DNA of 64,000 nucleotides from Pleodorina starrii. Lineage: Eukaryota > Chlorophyta > Chlorophyceae > Chlamydomonadales > Volvocaceae. Every line of letters begins with the position of its first letter. Within the stretch, counting starts at the first letter, position 1. Location: NCBI GenBank assembly GCA_030267565.1, contig BRXU01000016.1:684501-748500 (forward strand), in the 5' to 3' direction. The translations under genes were made by a program, and so were the position numbers. Positions 31,892-52,700 of the stretch are shown one piece after another. The notes under the pieces are model-generated. The model saw only the letters and a program-made list of their open reading frames with translations. It did not search any database and was not told where the DNA came from.

Positions 31892-34800
31892 ATGGAGGCT
31901 GAAAAGAACGAGGAGGAGCGGGCCGCAGTAGCCCCCGCGCCGATGGCTCCACCTCCGCCTAAATTCAAGCCTCCTCCGCCCAAGTTCCCCTCCACACCTT
32001 CAAAGGAGGCCAATGGTGCGCCTGTGTCGTCTGCAGGTTTGCGATATAACGGGTTTTCCAAAGCTCCCCCGCTCCCCAATCCTCCGCATTGGCATTCACC
32101 TTCGTGCACTTCACCTTCCTGCCCTAAAAGCGCTACGTACGCCATTTAGAGACACAGCTACGGCATGTGCACATGCATTCCTCCCTTGGACATCGCATTC
32201 CCATCTGGGGTTCGCCTCCCCAAAGCAACACCCTTCTCCCCCAACCTCCCTGACTCTTGCGCCCCACGCCAGCCAGTCGGCAAGCACCTACATCACGCTC
32301 TCTCGCCCCCGCCCCGACCACCCGCCCTTCCTTTCCCCCCTTTGTCCGATTCCCAGCCAACGAAGACACCCCAGCTCACTCGCAGGGCGCTGGCCAGGCG
32401 CCCGCCGCCACCGCTGCCGGCGCCGGCGGCGCCGCCGGCGCCCCCACCGCGTCCGGCGCCGCCGCAATCCCCAGCACCACCAGCACCGCGGCCGCCGCGG
32501 CCGCAGCTGCCAAGGCCGCGGCGGCCGCGGCGGCGGGCGCCATCCCCGGCCAGCGGGACCGCGTCATTGCGCAGGTCACCTCCGCGATGGTGGGTCGGAT
32601 TTGCAGCTGGAATCTGGATCTTGATCTTGACCTTGATTTGGATTTGGAGTCGGGGCCTGATTGCCACCCCCGTGCGCGCTTTTAGTCGCTCGGCATGCCC
32701 CTGTCCGCCCCGGCAGCAACATCAGATCGGGCTGTGTGCTACCCGTCCCTCGGTGCGGCCCTCTGCGCAGTTCGCCAAAGCAACGGCAGCGGCGGCAGCG
32801 GCCGCCACCGCACCGGAGGCCGGTGATGGCAGCGGCGGCGGCAGCGGCGGCGGCGGCGGCGGCGGGCTGCCTCCGGGCCCGGCTCCCTCTTACGACCCGC
32901 CTGCCTGGAGTGGAGTGCCGGAGGGGTGGGTGACGTGGCGCGACGCGGCGCAGTGCCGGGGAGGTCTGGTGTGGTGTGGTGTGGTGTGGATTGGCGGCGG
33001 CTGTCATGCTTTGCTCTGCTCTGCTGGGTGTTGTCGATCGAACGAACGAATGAGTGGCGCCGCGGTCGCGGAGGCGTGGAAGGGCGCCGCAGGGCCACGG
33101 GGCGGCGGTGGATCGGGTCGCTTGGAGGCCTGCTGGATTACTACCGGTGTTGTTTGTATGGGGGCACACGGGTCCCGCTCCTGACCTGGGCCTGGGAGCC
33201 TGTGCCCCTTGGTGCGCCCCGCCCCTCCCCCCTTCCCACCCACCGCCACACCGCCGTCTGACATCCGTCCGTTCGTCCGTCCATCTGTCCGCCCCTGATG
33301 CTTCTTCCGTTGCTCATGCTGTGCTGCTGCTGCTGTGGCGGCTGTGCTGTGCTGAGCCTCAGGGTGGACTACTCTCTGGAAGTGCTCAAGAGCGGGTCCA
33401 TAGTGGAGGTGAGCCAGCGAGTGGGGGAGGAGCAGGGCGGGGAGGGGCAGGGCGGGGAAGGAGGAGCAGGGGGGAGGAGGGGTACGGGTGTTGGCGGGAG
33501 GCAGCCGTGATGGTAATCGGGTCAAGGGCTGTTACATCTGGTCTTCAAACGGCTTTTTGCTCTTTGCTCCGAAATCAGTTCCAAAGGACGCACCTCACCC
33601 TCAAAACCTCCCCCACCGTGCCGCCATTTGCCACCATATGTCACCACACCCCGCCTCGCCTCGCCGTCGCCTCGCCTCTCTGCCCCCCCAGACCCGCGCC
33701 GTCGCCTCGCAGCCGTTCTACACCTTCGGCCGCAACCCCTCCGCCGACTTCATTTTGGAGCACCCCTCCGCCTCCCGACTGCACGCGGTGCTGCAGTTCA
33801 ACGGAGATACACGGGAGGTGGGTTTCGGCGCAACGTCGCTTCCCTCCGTTCCACCGCCGCGGCCTCACCTTCCTTTCTCCCTCGTCTCTTACACAGGCTT
33901 GGCTTGTTTAATCGACGACCCCTCCATCTCACCCCTACCCTCCCCCCCATCCCCGCCGCCTTCCGCGCCCTCGCCTCCCCTCCCTCCCTCCCTCGCCGTC
34001 CCTCCCCCCCTCTCTTCCCTCCTCTCGCTCCCGTAGGCCTTCATCTACGACCCGGGCAGCACGCACGGCACCTTCCTCAACAAGCAGCGCATAAAGCCCA
34101 AGGTGGGTGGGTGGGTGGGTGGATCGGCAGAGCGAGTGGGAGCGACGACCGCGGACACTGGAGCCTGGAGCGGGACGTGGGCGGGTGGGGAGGGAGAAAA
34201 GGCGGGTTCATTGCGGGCTGGGCTGGGCTGGGCTGGGCTGGGCTGGGTTGACGGGCTGCCGGCCACGCTACCCACCCACCACGCTACCCACCCACCCACC
34301 CAACCCAACCCAACCCAACCCAACCCACCCCCAGGTGTACGTGCCGCTGGCAGTGGGTCACACCCTTCGCTTCGGCAGCAGCAGTCGGCTGTACATCCTG
34401 GGAGGGCCCTCCGACCTGATGCCGCCCGAGGGGCTGAGCAAGGAGCAGCGGCGGCAGATGGCGGCGCTGGAGGCCAGCAGGCGGGCCAAGGAGGCGCAGC
34501 AGCAGGTGGGGGGAGGGGGGGCTGGGGGCTTGGGGTGTATGGTTTATGTACGGCATGAGTCACACTCCGCGCGCGAGCGTCCATCGGGGACTTGGGGCCC
34601 TCTTGTGTTGCGCGCGTCTGTACCGCCAGAAGTGTGTCTGTACCCCGCTACTACTACCCCACGTACGAAAAAATGGAAAATGGCAGTCCTCCGTCCCGAC
34701 CGACCCGTGGGTCGGTCGGCTGTGGGTCGATGCCAATACACCAGACCGCCAATCGGCCAACGCGCCCCTCGCTTTTTGTGCAGGCGGCGCAGCGCAGCAT

Positions 34801-37800
34801 GGCCGCCGCGCTTTCTGGCGGCGTCAGCTGGGGCATGGACGACGGCGGCGGCGACGACCCTCAGGCCGACATCGACCTGGCGGATGCCGACTCGATCGAC
34901 TGGAGGGCCCTGGTGGGGGCCGGCCACCAGCTCAACGACCGGCAGCAGAAGCTGGCGGAGAAGATCCGGTAGGTCGGTTGGCGGTTGGTGGTTGAGTGGT
35001 TGTTGGTTGGTCGGTGGGGCCGGGGAGGGGGGGCGCACTGGTTGCGGCGCGGCGTGGGGTAGTGGAGGTGTGGAGCGGGGGTCCGGGTTTCGGATGTCCG
35101 TCGGGGCTGCGCCCAGATCCAGCTCGGTCCAACCGTACCGCTGCGCCCGCTCCCCTCCCCTCCCGTTCCCGTATTACTGGGTTCTGGGTCCGTTCGCTAA
35201 CGCAGTCTCCGTCTCCGCTGCGGTATCCTTTTTTACCCCTCCCCTCCCCTCCCCTCCCCCCGCAGCTCCAAGGAGTGGAAGGTCCAGAACCTCAAGACTG
35301 AGAACCAGCGCATCACCGCCAAGGAGCGACACGAGGGAGGGCTCACACAGGGACAGGCAACCACACTGGCGCGGAATGAGCAGGCGAGTGGCGGGTGGGG
35401 AGCGAGTGGGGTGTGGCGGGGAGTGTGGTTGCGGCTGTGATGGGTACAGGGCGGGCGCGACGGGGTGCGAAGGGGCGCAGGACGGGGCGGGGCGGTTTCC
35501 GGAGGGCCGCGGCGCCGGCGGAAGGGCGGCAGGCCCTGCAGGGGGGCGCGCGCCAAAAGGAGTCGCCGTTTGCCGTGCCCCTACGCCCCGCAGTAGGCGG
35601 CTTCGGCTGGCTGGCTGGCTGCGGCGGCGGGTCTCACCGAGCTGCTCAACCAACCCCCCGAGCTCCACTCCCATCACACAACCCTTGTTTGGCTCCTGGT
35701 TCTTGGTTCCTGGCTCCTGCGCGCGTCATTGCGCCTTTTACATTCCTCTTTTATCAGCTCCTCCCCGTTAACGGCAGTCGCCGTTTGCGGTTCCCGTCAG
35801 GATGTCGAGTCTGAGGGTTGTTCGTAGACGTGATTTTTAGCTTGCCTTACCCCTGCCGCCCCTACCTCGCCTACCTCGCCTCTGCCTTGCCCCCTGTGCT
35901 TCCCGCCCTCCTCTCCCCCTGTCAGGCCATGGACCGGTTGATTGAGGAGGTGGAGGAGCTGGAGGAGACGCTGCGGGAGAGCATCCGGGACGCATTGCTC
36001 AACAAGGTGGCGATGGGGAGGGGAGGGGAGGGGAGGGGAGGGGAGGGGAGGGGAGGGGAGGGGAGGGGAGGGGAGGGGAGGGGAGGGGAGGGGAGGGGAG
36101 GGGAGGGGAGGGGAGGGGAGGGGAGGGGAGGGGAGGGGAGGGGAGGGGAGGGGAGGGGAGGGTCGCTGCTCCTGCCGGGGGGGTGCACGGGCGGGGGGGG
36201 GTGGCACATGCCAATTTGGCTAAGGTAAACACCATGACCCATGCCGTACCCGGATCCATACACACCAAGGGAGGGGACACGTAGCGACGTAGGGCCGTAC
36301 TGCATTCAAATCTTATGACCGGGTCCGACAGAAGCGCGAGAGCGAGGCAGCCGCGGCGGGAGGCGACAAGAAGAAGCGCAAAGCCCGGCCGGACAGCGAC
36401 GACGAGGGCGCAGGCAGCGACAGCGACGATGACTTCTTTGACCGTACGGCAGGCGGCGGCAGCGGCGCCGCCGCCGGCGCGGCCGCCAAAGCTGCCGCTG
36501 CCGCCGCCAAGCGCCTGAAGGCCGGCGGCCCGGCGGTGGCGGCGGTCGAGAGCGCGGAGAGTTTGTACGGCAAACGGTGAGTTCCGCCGCACGCCAGGCC
36601 GGACTTGGCGGCGGCGGCGGTAACTACTAACTAGGTGGGGACGGGCTCCGTCGCGTTGCCGTGCTTGCGTCATGCTGCGCTCCGAAACCTCGACACGTGC
36701 CCTCCCAGCGCGCTGGTCCGTCATGGCGAGCCTCGGTTTCGTTGCTGCTGGTTGGGCGTTGACGGTTGGTCGTTGCGGCGGCGGTTGCAGGGAGTTGCTG
36801 TTGGCGGAGCAGCGGCGGTTGCAGGGGGCGGTGGCGGAGGAGGCCGCGCTGGTGGCGGCGGCGGCGGCGGCGGGGGCCAGGGCCGCAAAGGCGCCCGGCG
36901 GCGCGGCGGAAGCCGCCGCTGCCGCCGCCGCCGGGCCGTCACAGAGCGGAGATCCGTCAGGGCGGCAGGAAACGCCCGCCGATGCTGCCGATAGCGACAA
37001 CATGGTGGCAGCCGCCACACCGGCGGCAGCGCCAGCGACCAGCACCGCCGCCGCCTCCGCCGCCGGCGGGGAGGTGGAGGCGGAGGCGGAGGTGGTGGAT
37101 AGCCTGGATGCGTTCATGGCCAATATGGGGACACAGTTGGAAAAGGACAAGGTGGGTCGGCGGGGGGGCGCTGGGCGGACTGGCTGGTCAGGCTGCGGGC
37201 TGGCGGTCGGGTGGCTGAGCGGCGAGAGCGGCGAGGGCGGACCCTCCGGGGCGTTTGGAAAGCCGTTTAGGCGGACCCCGCCCGCTGGCACCCGCCCCGC
37301 CCACTCCACTCGCCCACAACCCCACTGGGCACCCCATCCTCCCCTTCACCCCCCTCCTTTGTGCAGTTGGCCTCCCTGAAGCGCCAGTTGGCGGATGTGG
37401 AGGCGCAGTTGGCCCGGGTGACCAAACTGCTGCGGATAGCCGATCCGGATGGCTGGCTGAAACCGGGCTCGGCGGCGGCGGAGCGCGCGCGCGTCGCCGC
37501 GGCGACGGCGGCGGCGGAGGACCGGCGGGTCAAGGCGGCGCTGGCGACGGCGGCGGCGGCGGCAGCCAAGCGGCGCAAGGAGGAGGAGGTGAGGGGGAGT
37601 GAAGTTTGCGAAATTGGATATGGCTGCTGTTGTTTTGGCGGGCTGATATGGAGGGCTGATATGGCGGTATCGCCGTCGCCGCCTGCGCGCAGTGCTTCCA
37701 CGCCCACTTTTCCTGCCTCCCTCAGCTGTCCATAGCACCAATCCACACGCGCTCTTCCCATATCCTCTTGGCTGCTGCCAGGCCGCGAAGCAGGGTTTCC

Positions 37801-39177
37801 AAATGGAGGTGGAGGAGGAGGAGGAGCCGGCGGCAGCGGGGCCGGGAGGACGGGCGGCGCCCCAGCAACCGTCGCAACCGTCGCAGCAGCAGCAGTCAGT
37901 GGGCGGCGTGGGATCTTCCGCCCGGAGGTGCGGCGGCGGCTGGGGAGGGGAGGGGAGGGGGTTCCGAGAGTTTGTGTGTTCTTCGGGTGTGTGATGAGTG
38001 TGTGTGTGTGATGAGTGTGTGATCAGTGTGCGACCCAGAATCTCAGCGCTTTTTGTGGAATCGCCCTTAGCGAATAATAGGGCAGGCGGTGTTGGGTTGG
38101 AGAGGCGTGTTTGTGGGGGCTGGGGAGCGGGGGCGGTTGCGGGGATGACCGGGATGATGGGAGTGCGGAATGCGTTGGAGCTTTTGGAGCTCTTCGTTCG
38201 AGCTTTTGGATTCGTCCCGCACCTCCGCCCGTGTCGCCGTTGCAGCAACACCGGCGCTTCGGCAGACGACACGTCGCCCACCGGCAGCGCAGCGTCGCCT
38301 TCCGGGCCCACTGCCGCCGGTGGTTCCGGAGCTGCCGTCGGAGGTGCTGGCGGCGGCGGCGGTGGCGGCGCGGTGTTGATCATCCGGAAGCCACCCGGGG
38401 GGGCGGCGGCGGCGGCGGGAGGGAACAAGCCGGGGCGGCACGGCGTCAGCGCGGCGGCGCGGGCGGCGGCGGCGGCGCTGATGGCGGAGATGAACGCCGC
38501 GCCGTCGCTGCCGGCGATGGCCACACGTGGGCGGGGCTTGGCGACGGACGAGGCGGCGGAGGCGGAGGGCCACGGGGGCGGCGGCGGAGCAGGCGGCGTC
38601 AAGGTGGGGTGGAGTCGTCCTTTTTTGTGATGGCGCCGGCCGGGTCGTGTGTGTGGGGGGGGCCAACCTTGGTTCCGGAGCCTTTTTTGTATGCTGAAGG
38701 TTGGTTAGGCTGTTGCCACTGCGAGTGGAAAGCATCCGTACAGACGGACCCCGTTGACCCTTTACCGTTGACCCGGTGTCGTGTTCCAATCCGTCTGCCT
38801 GCTGCTCTTCTAGCCGCTGCTCGTCCTGCTCGTCCTGCTCTGGTTAATCAAGAGTCGTGTCGTCGTACCATGCTTTGTGTTGACGCAATTCAGCAATCAG
38901 CCGGTGTTGCTGACGTGTTGCTAGTAGCGGCGGTGGTTGTGGGCGTTACGAAGTATAAAACCCTAATGACTCACGCACACAGGCTCACCGACCTGGCGGC
39001 GGCGGCGGCGGCTCGGCGGAGGCGGCGGTGGCGGCGGACCTGGAGGTGTTGGCGGCGGCGCGGCGGCGGCGGGAGGAGCTGGCGGACGCGGAGGCGGCGG
39101 AGGCGGCGCAGTGGCGGCCGCCGGAGGGGCAGCGGGGCGACGGCCGCACCAGCCTCAACGACAAGCTGGGCTACTAG
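31892..39177 (+). CDS. Kanadaptin (SLC4A1AP) homologue, FHA-domain protein
   Basis: Sixteen exons: 31892-32036, 32375-32589, 32771-32925, 33363-33408, 33692-33817, 34037-34102, 34335-34505, 34784-34968, 35266-35383, 35926-36006, 36332-36576, 36791-37151, 37367-37588, 37782-37927, 38246-38603 and 38983-39177. They join in phase to 945 codons. After a Pro/Ala-rich leader come the hallmark PPAWSGVPEGVDYSLEVLK and an FHA domain with FGRNPSADF, HPSASRLHAVLQF and GSTHGTFLN. Acidic and Lys-rich coiled-coil regions follow, then the terminal WRPPEGQRGDGRTSLNDK..GY that ends kanadaptins. The FHA domain should bind phosphothreonine peptides; human kanadaptin is nuclear and its role is poorly known. The donor after 35383 is CAG|GCGAGT, a GC-AG intron. 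Confidence 0.93.
36015..36162. repeat. (GGGGA)n minisatellite in a kanadaptin intron
   Basis: About 29 perfect GGGGA units begin eight bases after the exon ending at 36006. The sense strand is the G-rich one. Confidence 0.97.
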
Positions 39178-40463
39178 GTGCTAGGTACCTAGGTGCAGCA
39201 GCAGCATATTTGCTTGGAAGGCGCGTGCAAGCGGGAGGAATTGAACCATGTAGTACGAGACGACTCTGGGTGTACCCGACACCAGCGGCGGTTCCCTCGT
39301 GGCATGGGATGGCGCCGAGTGCCGGAGTGCCATGGGGCCTTCATCGTAGCTAAGCTTGTGGTGGCGGTGGTGGTGGCGGGGCGAGTGCTGGGGTTCGAAA
39401 GGCTTGATGGCTTGATGGGATGGAGCGGCCACCCACCCCCGGGGGGAGACGCAGCCAGCCCAGTTGGAGCGGCGGCGTATGCGCCCCGCCCCGCCCCCAC
39501 ATTCGCTGGTTGTGTTTATGTTTGCTCGCTGGATTTGTGCCGGGGTGGGCAGCGGCCGACTTCGGGCCCGCAACCCCCAATGGTGGTGGTCCTCGGCTCG
39601 TCGCTCAGGGGGGCTCAGGGAAAGGAAAGGAGGGGAAGTGAAGGGAAGTGGGGGGTAATCAAAAAGGGGGGGGGGGCAAAAGAGAGGCGTGCAACGCTCT
39701 GTCGCGTTCCGTAGCTTCGGGAGGTGTTCCTGGGCACGTCCTGATAGCGCGACATAAAAGGCACCAAGGCACCAACAGGCACGTACCGTATGAAAGGTGG
39801 TATGTACAGCCAAAAACGTCGCTCGGCCCCCCGCATCGCCGCCGCGGCCGCATGCGCAAGGGCCAAGTCCAAACAACCGTCGGCGTGCTACCGGCACACT
39901 ACCTCGCTAGGCCCTCGCAAGAACGCCTGCCGAGCTGGACAGCCCGTCCTGAGCCGCAGCCTCGCGGCGGCTTCCCCCTTTTCCCCTCGGCTTCGACAAT
40001 CGACATGCATGTAGTGGCCGGGCCGGCCTACGTCCCTCCGCTGCTGTATCATCAGTCCTTACCACCCCCCACCCCAACCCCCAGTAATCGTTTTTCATTT
40101 CCATCTGTAGTCCGCACGCTCAGCTCCGAGCCGCCCTCTGCTCCGCTCCTGACCTGAACCGGCGCGCCATGCGGGCCATCGGCCCCCATATACCGTAATA
40201 GCGGCGCCCAAAACCGCCCATCCCTTGCTGGAGCGCGGCCCCCCTCCCCACCCACCCACCCTTCGGACCCTTCGCCCTCTCGTCTTTCCAGATGGACAGC
40301 GTCTGGCCTCATACCGGATACGCCCCCCATCCGGAAATGCGGCGTGTGGTCCCCCGGTTTGACAGCCCCGCTGCTCCGGCCAGCTCCTTGCAAGCCACCA
40401 TCCAATCAGCCCCAATACCGGTAACCCCAATGACTGGCAGTGACTGCTCTCGTGCTCTGTCGA
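39178..40463. other. Convergent intergenic region, no gene seen
   Basis: 1.29 kb lies between the kanadaptin stop and the stop of the minus-strand secreted-protein gene. It contains poly-G runs (39665-39678) and low-complexity text. Open frames here are short and lack any recognisable motif. Confidence 0.5.
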
Positions 40464-48031
<7,568 letters not shown>

Positions 48032-49756
48032 TTCCGCGGTCTGCAGCGTGCGCACGTAGCGCTAGTAGCCCCTCAGCACAGAGCACCGCTGCTGCCACAG
48101 AGCACAGCTGCTGCGTTTCGAAGCCTGCCTGCAGGATGTCTGGCTGGTCAGTGCTGGTAGCCGCAAAGCAGCTCGGCAGCGCGGGGAGCCGGGTCGCGCT
48201 CGCGGGATGATGAGGGGACCTATGGAACGGCTAGCTGGCACGCCGGCTGGGTGCAGGTGCAGCGTGCAGCGAGCAGGTGCAGCCACCCCCACAGCGGTCG
48301 CGGTCGATCGCACGGGCTGCTGGGGGCCCCCGCTGCCGGAGCCCGGTGACACTGCGGCTCCAGCCGGGGCTGGTGCTGGCGCTGAAGCTGCAAATAAAGC
48401 GGGGAGAGCGGAGCGGGGCTCCGAAACCCCGGAGAGCCACGCAAGGCTGCCGCGGTATGTGGGTCACTGAATGGAAAGAGCTAATCGCGCTTAGGAGCCG
48501 CGGGTGCTGACAGGTGCTGCACAGCTGTGGCTTCGGCTAGTGTGGCCACAACGTGGCAATGCACGGCTGCACGGCACGACCACGTTATTTCAAAGAGGCG
48601 TTCTCTGCGACATGGTATTAGTTATGGTATCTCGCTGACAGCATGGCTCATTGACCGGCAGGCTGGCGAGGCGTCCAGGTTCCAGCCGGCCTAGTCGGCC
48701 AGGGGGACGCGACCGTCCTGGCGGGTGGCGGCCTCGCGCCTCTGGGTCACTTAGCCACTATAGTGCGCTCTGGGGGAGGCGAAAGAAGTCGCACGCGTTG
48801 GTGCAAACAAGGTCAGGATATATCGCTGGGAGCTGCGCTGGTGCTGTGAGCAGGCAAAAAGGACGTGGTGCGGGAGAGCTGACGAAGCATGAGCATTGCG
48901 CGAAAGGAGCGATACTATTTGTGATGCCAGTTGGGGGAAAGCGGAAAGGGAACTCGGCGCAAGGCTGGGGCCCTGGGACCGGTGCTTCGTGGCGGTTAGC
49001 TCCAGTTACAACGAATTGGGCCTGTCCCAGAGCCTCCAATGGCGGACGGCGAGATTCCACCCCAGGCACAAATCTTTTGGCCCAGGCCTTTCCGAAATGC
49101 ACATGCGCTATGGAGCCCGATGCCTACTGTTTGGCATGGATAGGGGGCTACAGCAGTCGGTACGCATGACGTGCTTTTTTGTGGCGGCGCGCTGGTCCTC
49201 CGCAATAAGTGCTTTGATATCAAGGTCGGGGAACTGGAACAGGCATGCCGGCCTAGGGAGGTGGAGTTCGGCTAGTGATAAGCTGTCTGCGCCAACTGCC
49301 GCAAGTCCACAGGACGAAATGGGGACGTGTTCCATCAGCCACGGAACAGTGCGCGTGTTCCATCAGTGAATTTTTGACGTACTTTTCTAGTCAACTTAAT
49401 CGATCCAACTTAAAGAGCAAGCCCGAAGGCCGAACCGATGACATCATACACACTCCGGCAACATCCAAGCTGTGTTTGTAGCTGCCACAAGCAAACAAAT
49501 CACGCCTGAACAATCTGCTGTCCAGGTTGCTTCGAGGAAAAGTTGCATATCAGCTGACTCGAAGGCCGGTGTATCGGAGTGTCAGTTGTTGTACTGCGGA
49601 ACCGGTTCCTGATGACGCGGCGGTATAAAAGCGGCCCTTCCAGACAGCAACACAACAAACCAATCGTGATTAGAAGCTCATCCTTCCACAAAAACACAAC
49701 TTATCATACGCACAAGGCAAAGACTTGTTTTCCATTATTATTAGAAGCTGTCGGAC
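48032..49756. promoter_or_regulatory. Divergent intergenic region with a TATA box for the plus-strand gene
   Basis: 1.72 kb lies between divergent starts. A TATAAAAG at 49624-49631 sits 126 bp before the ATG at 49757 and fits a promoter with an AT-rich leader. I see nothing else of note; the open frame at 48651-49169 has no recognisable protein features. Confidence 0.5.
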
Positions 49757-52700
49757 ATGGCAAAAGGCATCCTGTTGTTCTTGGTTTTTGTCAGCTACTT
49801 GCTGACGCCATCAACAGCCGGGAACTTCACCTACACGTTTGGCAGCACTATGGTAAGCCGAGCTGTGAAAGCCGAGCTGGCTGACTGAAGCTGTCCGGGC
49901 TTTTGCTGAGCTCTTCTGGGTCGCAGATTTCGTGCAGCAATATTTGATCTCGTTTCCTGCCATAGCTGGTGATCAAGACGGTGTTTGTTAGTTGGGACGG
50001 GGCACTTCGGAAGGCAGACTTTCCGATGTTGCGCCCTTGGTGTTCCTCGCTTCTTCACGCTAACGCGCTAGATCTCAAAGAACCGGGTGCGCTGACACAC
50101 GCGCACACTGCAATAATTAGTGCGGACAGCGGCCGCAGTACAGGCAGCAGTGCCCGCAACGCATGGAGTCGAATCAAGGGGAGCTGTGAAAGGAGATGCA
50201 GAGAACAACCCTGAAAGCAAGTACTGGTGCGTGGTTGCGAAAGGCAGAAGGAACGGACAAGAACGCCGGACGGTACGCCAACGACCTCAACCATCGCATT
50301 GAATCTCGATTACCCCGGTGATGCTCAATGGGTACACCAACCAAACGGCTCACGTGAAGTATGTGAACGCCCTGCCTGTCGTATTCGTCAATGCCCAATG
50401 TCCGATGTCTACTGCACTGTGCACATGAATGTGGTCGGGTACATTTGCAACACAAAACACACACAGAAACAGTACGACAAGGATGGACAGCAATCTGAGG
50501 TAGCGCCGTGTCACCCAGCATTACTAGCATGCTGCGCATGGTCCCTGTTGGGCACGGCAAGTGGCGTCGGATGTAACATAAACACACATTTTGCATTTAA
50601 AAACCTGTTAACAGTACTTGCTTTACTGTTAGGCGCAGATTATCATTCATAGCGCGGGGCACGCGGGAAGCAAAGCCGTGGCCCGACGCAAGCAAAATAT
50701 GTATCGGCCAGACTGAAAGTGCATAACGTTTGCTAAAAAGAGCTCTGTTATTTACGTGTAAATAATGATAGTCAAGGGCACGGCAAGGCACTGTGGATGA
50801 ATGCCTTGGAAGACCAACAGGCTGCCGGCATTCGTAACATCCCATGCTGAAAAGGCCGCAAAAGCGACAGTACAGGCCACAACTATGAAGGCGTTCTAGT
50901 ACAAGGCGTTGATCAGGGGCGTTCAACCTGTTTCGTTTCGTATGTTATGGGTTTACCGGGGACGGGTCTTGCAGCGTCGTCGCCAGTCATGGTCCGCAAG
51001 TTGCTCTGGTAGGTTTCACCGTGCACCTTAAGTGCGTTGATCTGGGCCGGTGTCCGCTTCATGAACAGCATGGGTCCGGGGACCGCTCCCAGACCGTTCA
51101 ACATGCGGACTTGCGCATCTGTGGGGTCTCGCTTGAGTCCCTGCCGCGCCGTTGTAGCGGCTAGTTGGGATGCATGCTGAGCGAGATGCTGCGCGTATAC
51201 TGTTCCGGGTAACGCAGCTCACTGCAGGCTCACAGGAGCTATGTGCAGCACGGGATTCGCTGTTCGTTTTGGGGGCATGATTGGTATAACGCCTCGCTAT
51301 ATTTCATCACGACCACATACTCATTAAAGACGTTTGCGCAGGCATAGGACCACGCTTATAGCCGGGCCGGCTGCTGAATAGCCGCCGTACTGGCCCGCAC
51401 CCTTCGCCTTCTGCACGATTTTCTTTCCAAAGATTGTGGAGGTTCTTACGCGCGGATGCAGCGTACAAGTTATAGTCGCGGTTAGGGCCGTGCGGCCCCT
51501 GGCAGAAAAGGTCAAGTGTCCGCTCGTCTTAGACGCCACTCTTCCGTGCGCGAAGAGCATGACGACGTGTCTCCGATTTTCAGCCTATTGAAAGCACCGG
51601 CTTCCAGCGCAACCAGCGCAGGCGTCGCGGAGAAAATCGCGTCTTCGGAGCTAATTGAGCTAAATAGACCGTGGTTTCACCAACTTCAGTTACACAGTGG
51701 TCAGCTTAACCAGCACATAGCGGTCTTGCCATCAGAGACAACCCGACCCATGCCACTACAAACCATCCCACCCCGTCTTACCCAGCACAGGTTCGCTTCC
51801 TCGGCAAGTCCCCCAACTTCCAAGTTTATCCCAACACGAGCCTGCCCACGTATCTACAGCTGAAGTTCTCGAAGTTTGAGGAGCGAGACACCAGCAACCA
51901 GAAAGTTCAGAAACACAGCGTGGAGAGCCTAGCGTCGGCAGGTATGACAAACATTTGGCTTACAGATCCGCACGGTCTTGTGTTGGCACGGTTGGGGATC
52001 ATTATCGGCTCACTCGGGTCGGTAGGACTTGCCGACAACTGATTGCTTGGGGGCATGGCGGAGCGCGGCGTAGTGTGCACTGCGCAGCGTGGGTATGCGG
52101 TATGCCGGCAGCGTTTCAGGGAACAAGAGGACGAGTTAGAATGCGTGGAAAGCCTTCCGCGAGCTGGAACTTGGATTAAATCGCAGACAGGAGCTTGAGG
52201 AGGTGCAGCGCTGCTGCCCAAATTGCCGCCCGCAAGGGAGTTCAAGCTGCTTGCCGGCAGCAGTCAGCACGCTGCTGTGGTCTTTCGTGGCTGGCAAAGT
52301 TGCAAGAGTTCTGCATCTGCGGGGGCCTTCCCCAAATCCACCTTCGATGTCCAGTTACTGCAGTTATTTCGCCACGGACTTGGCAGACCATCAACATGCT
52401 TCATATCGGTACCGTAACTTATGCACAGGTTGTGCCCCCAACTAGGCCGTGCGTGCACTAGAAGCTCGTCTTCCCAGCCATGCGATGGGGAAGCGTGCAA
52501 GACCGACCCAGATCACAATTTTGCACCCCGCAATGATTTTGTACCTTGCAGATCCAACATGGTCCGCCGTCAACACGACTCTGTCGGACGGGACAAATTG
52601 CACTTACGTCCGCATGGCGCTGAACCCGGCGGATCGCAACGGCTTCTCGATGTCCTGCCCCGGCAGCTCGACAGTCCCCGCTGTCAACGCATCGGTGGTG

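Noticed and set aside
35999..37309. 436-residue minus-strand frame rich in Ser/Pro/Ala
   Set aside because: It is antisense to several kanadaptin exons whose plus-strand frames splice in phase and end in the family-specific C-terminus.
48651..49169. 172-residue plus-strand frame in the intergenic region
   Set aside because: No signal, domain, splice context or homologous pattern supports it.
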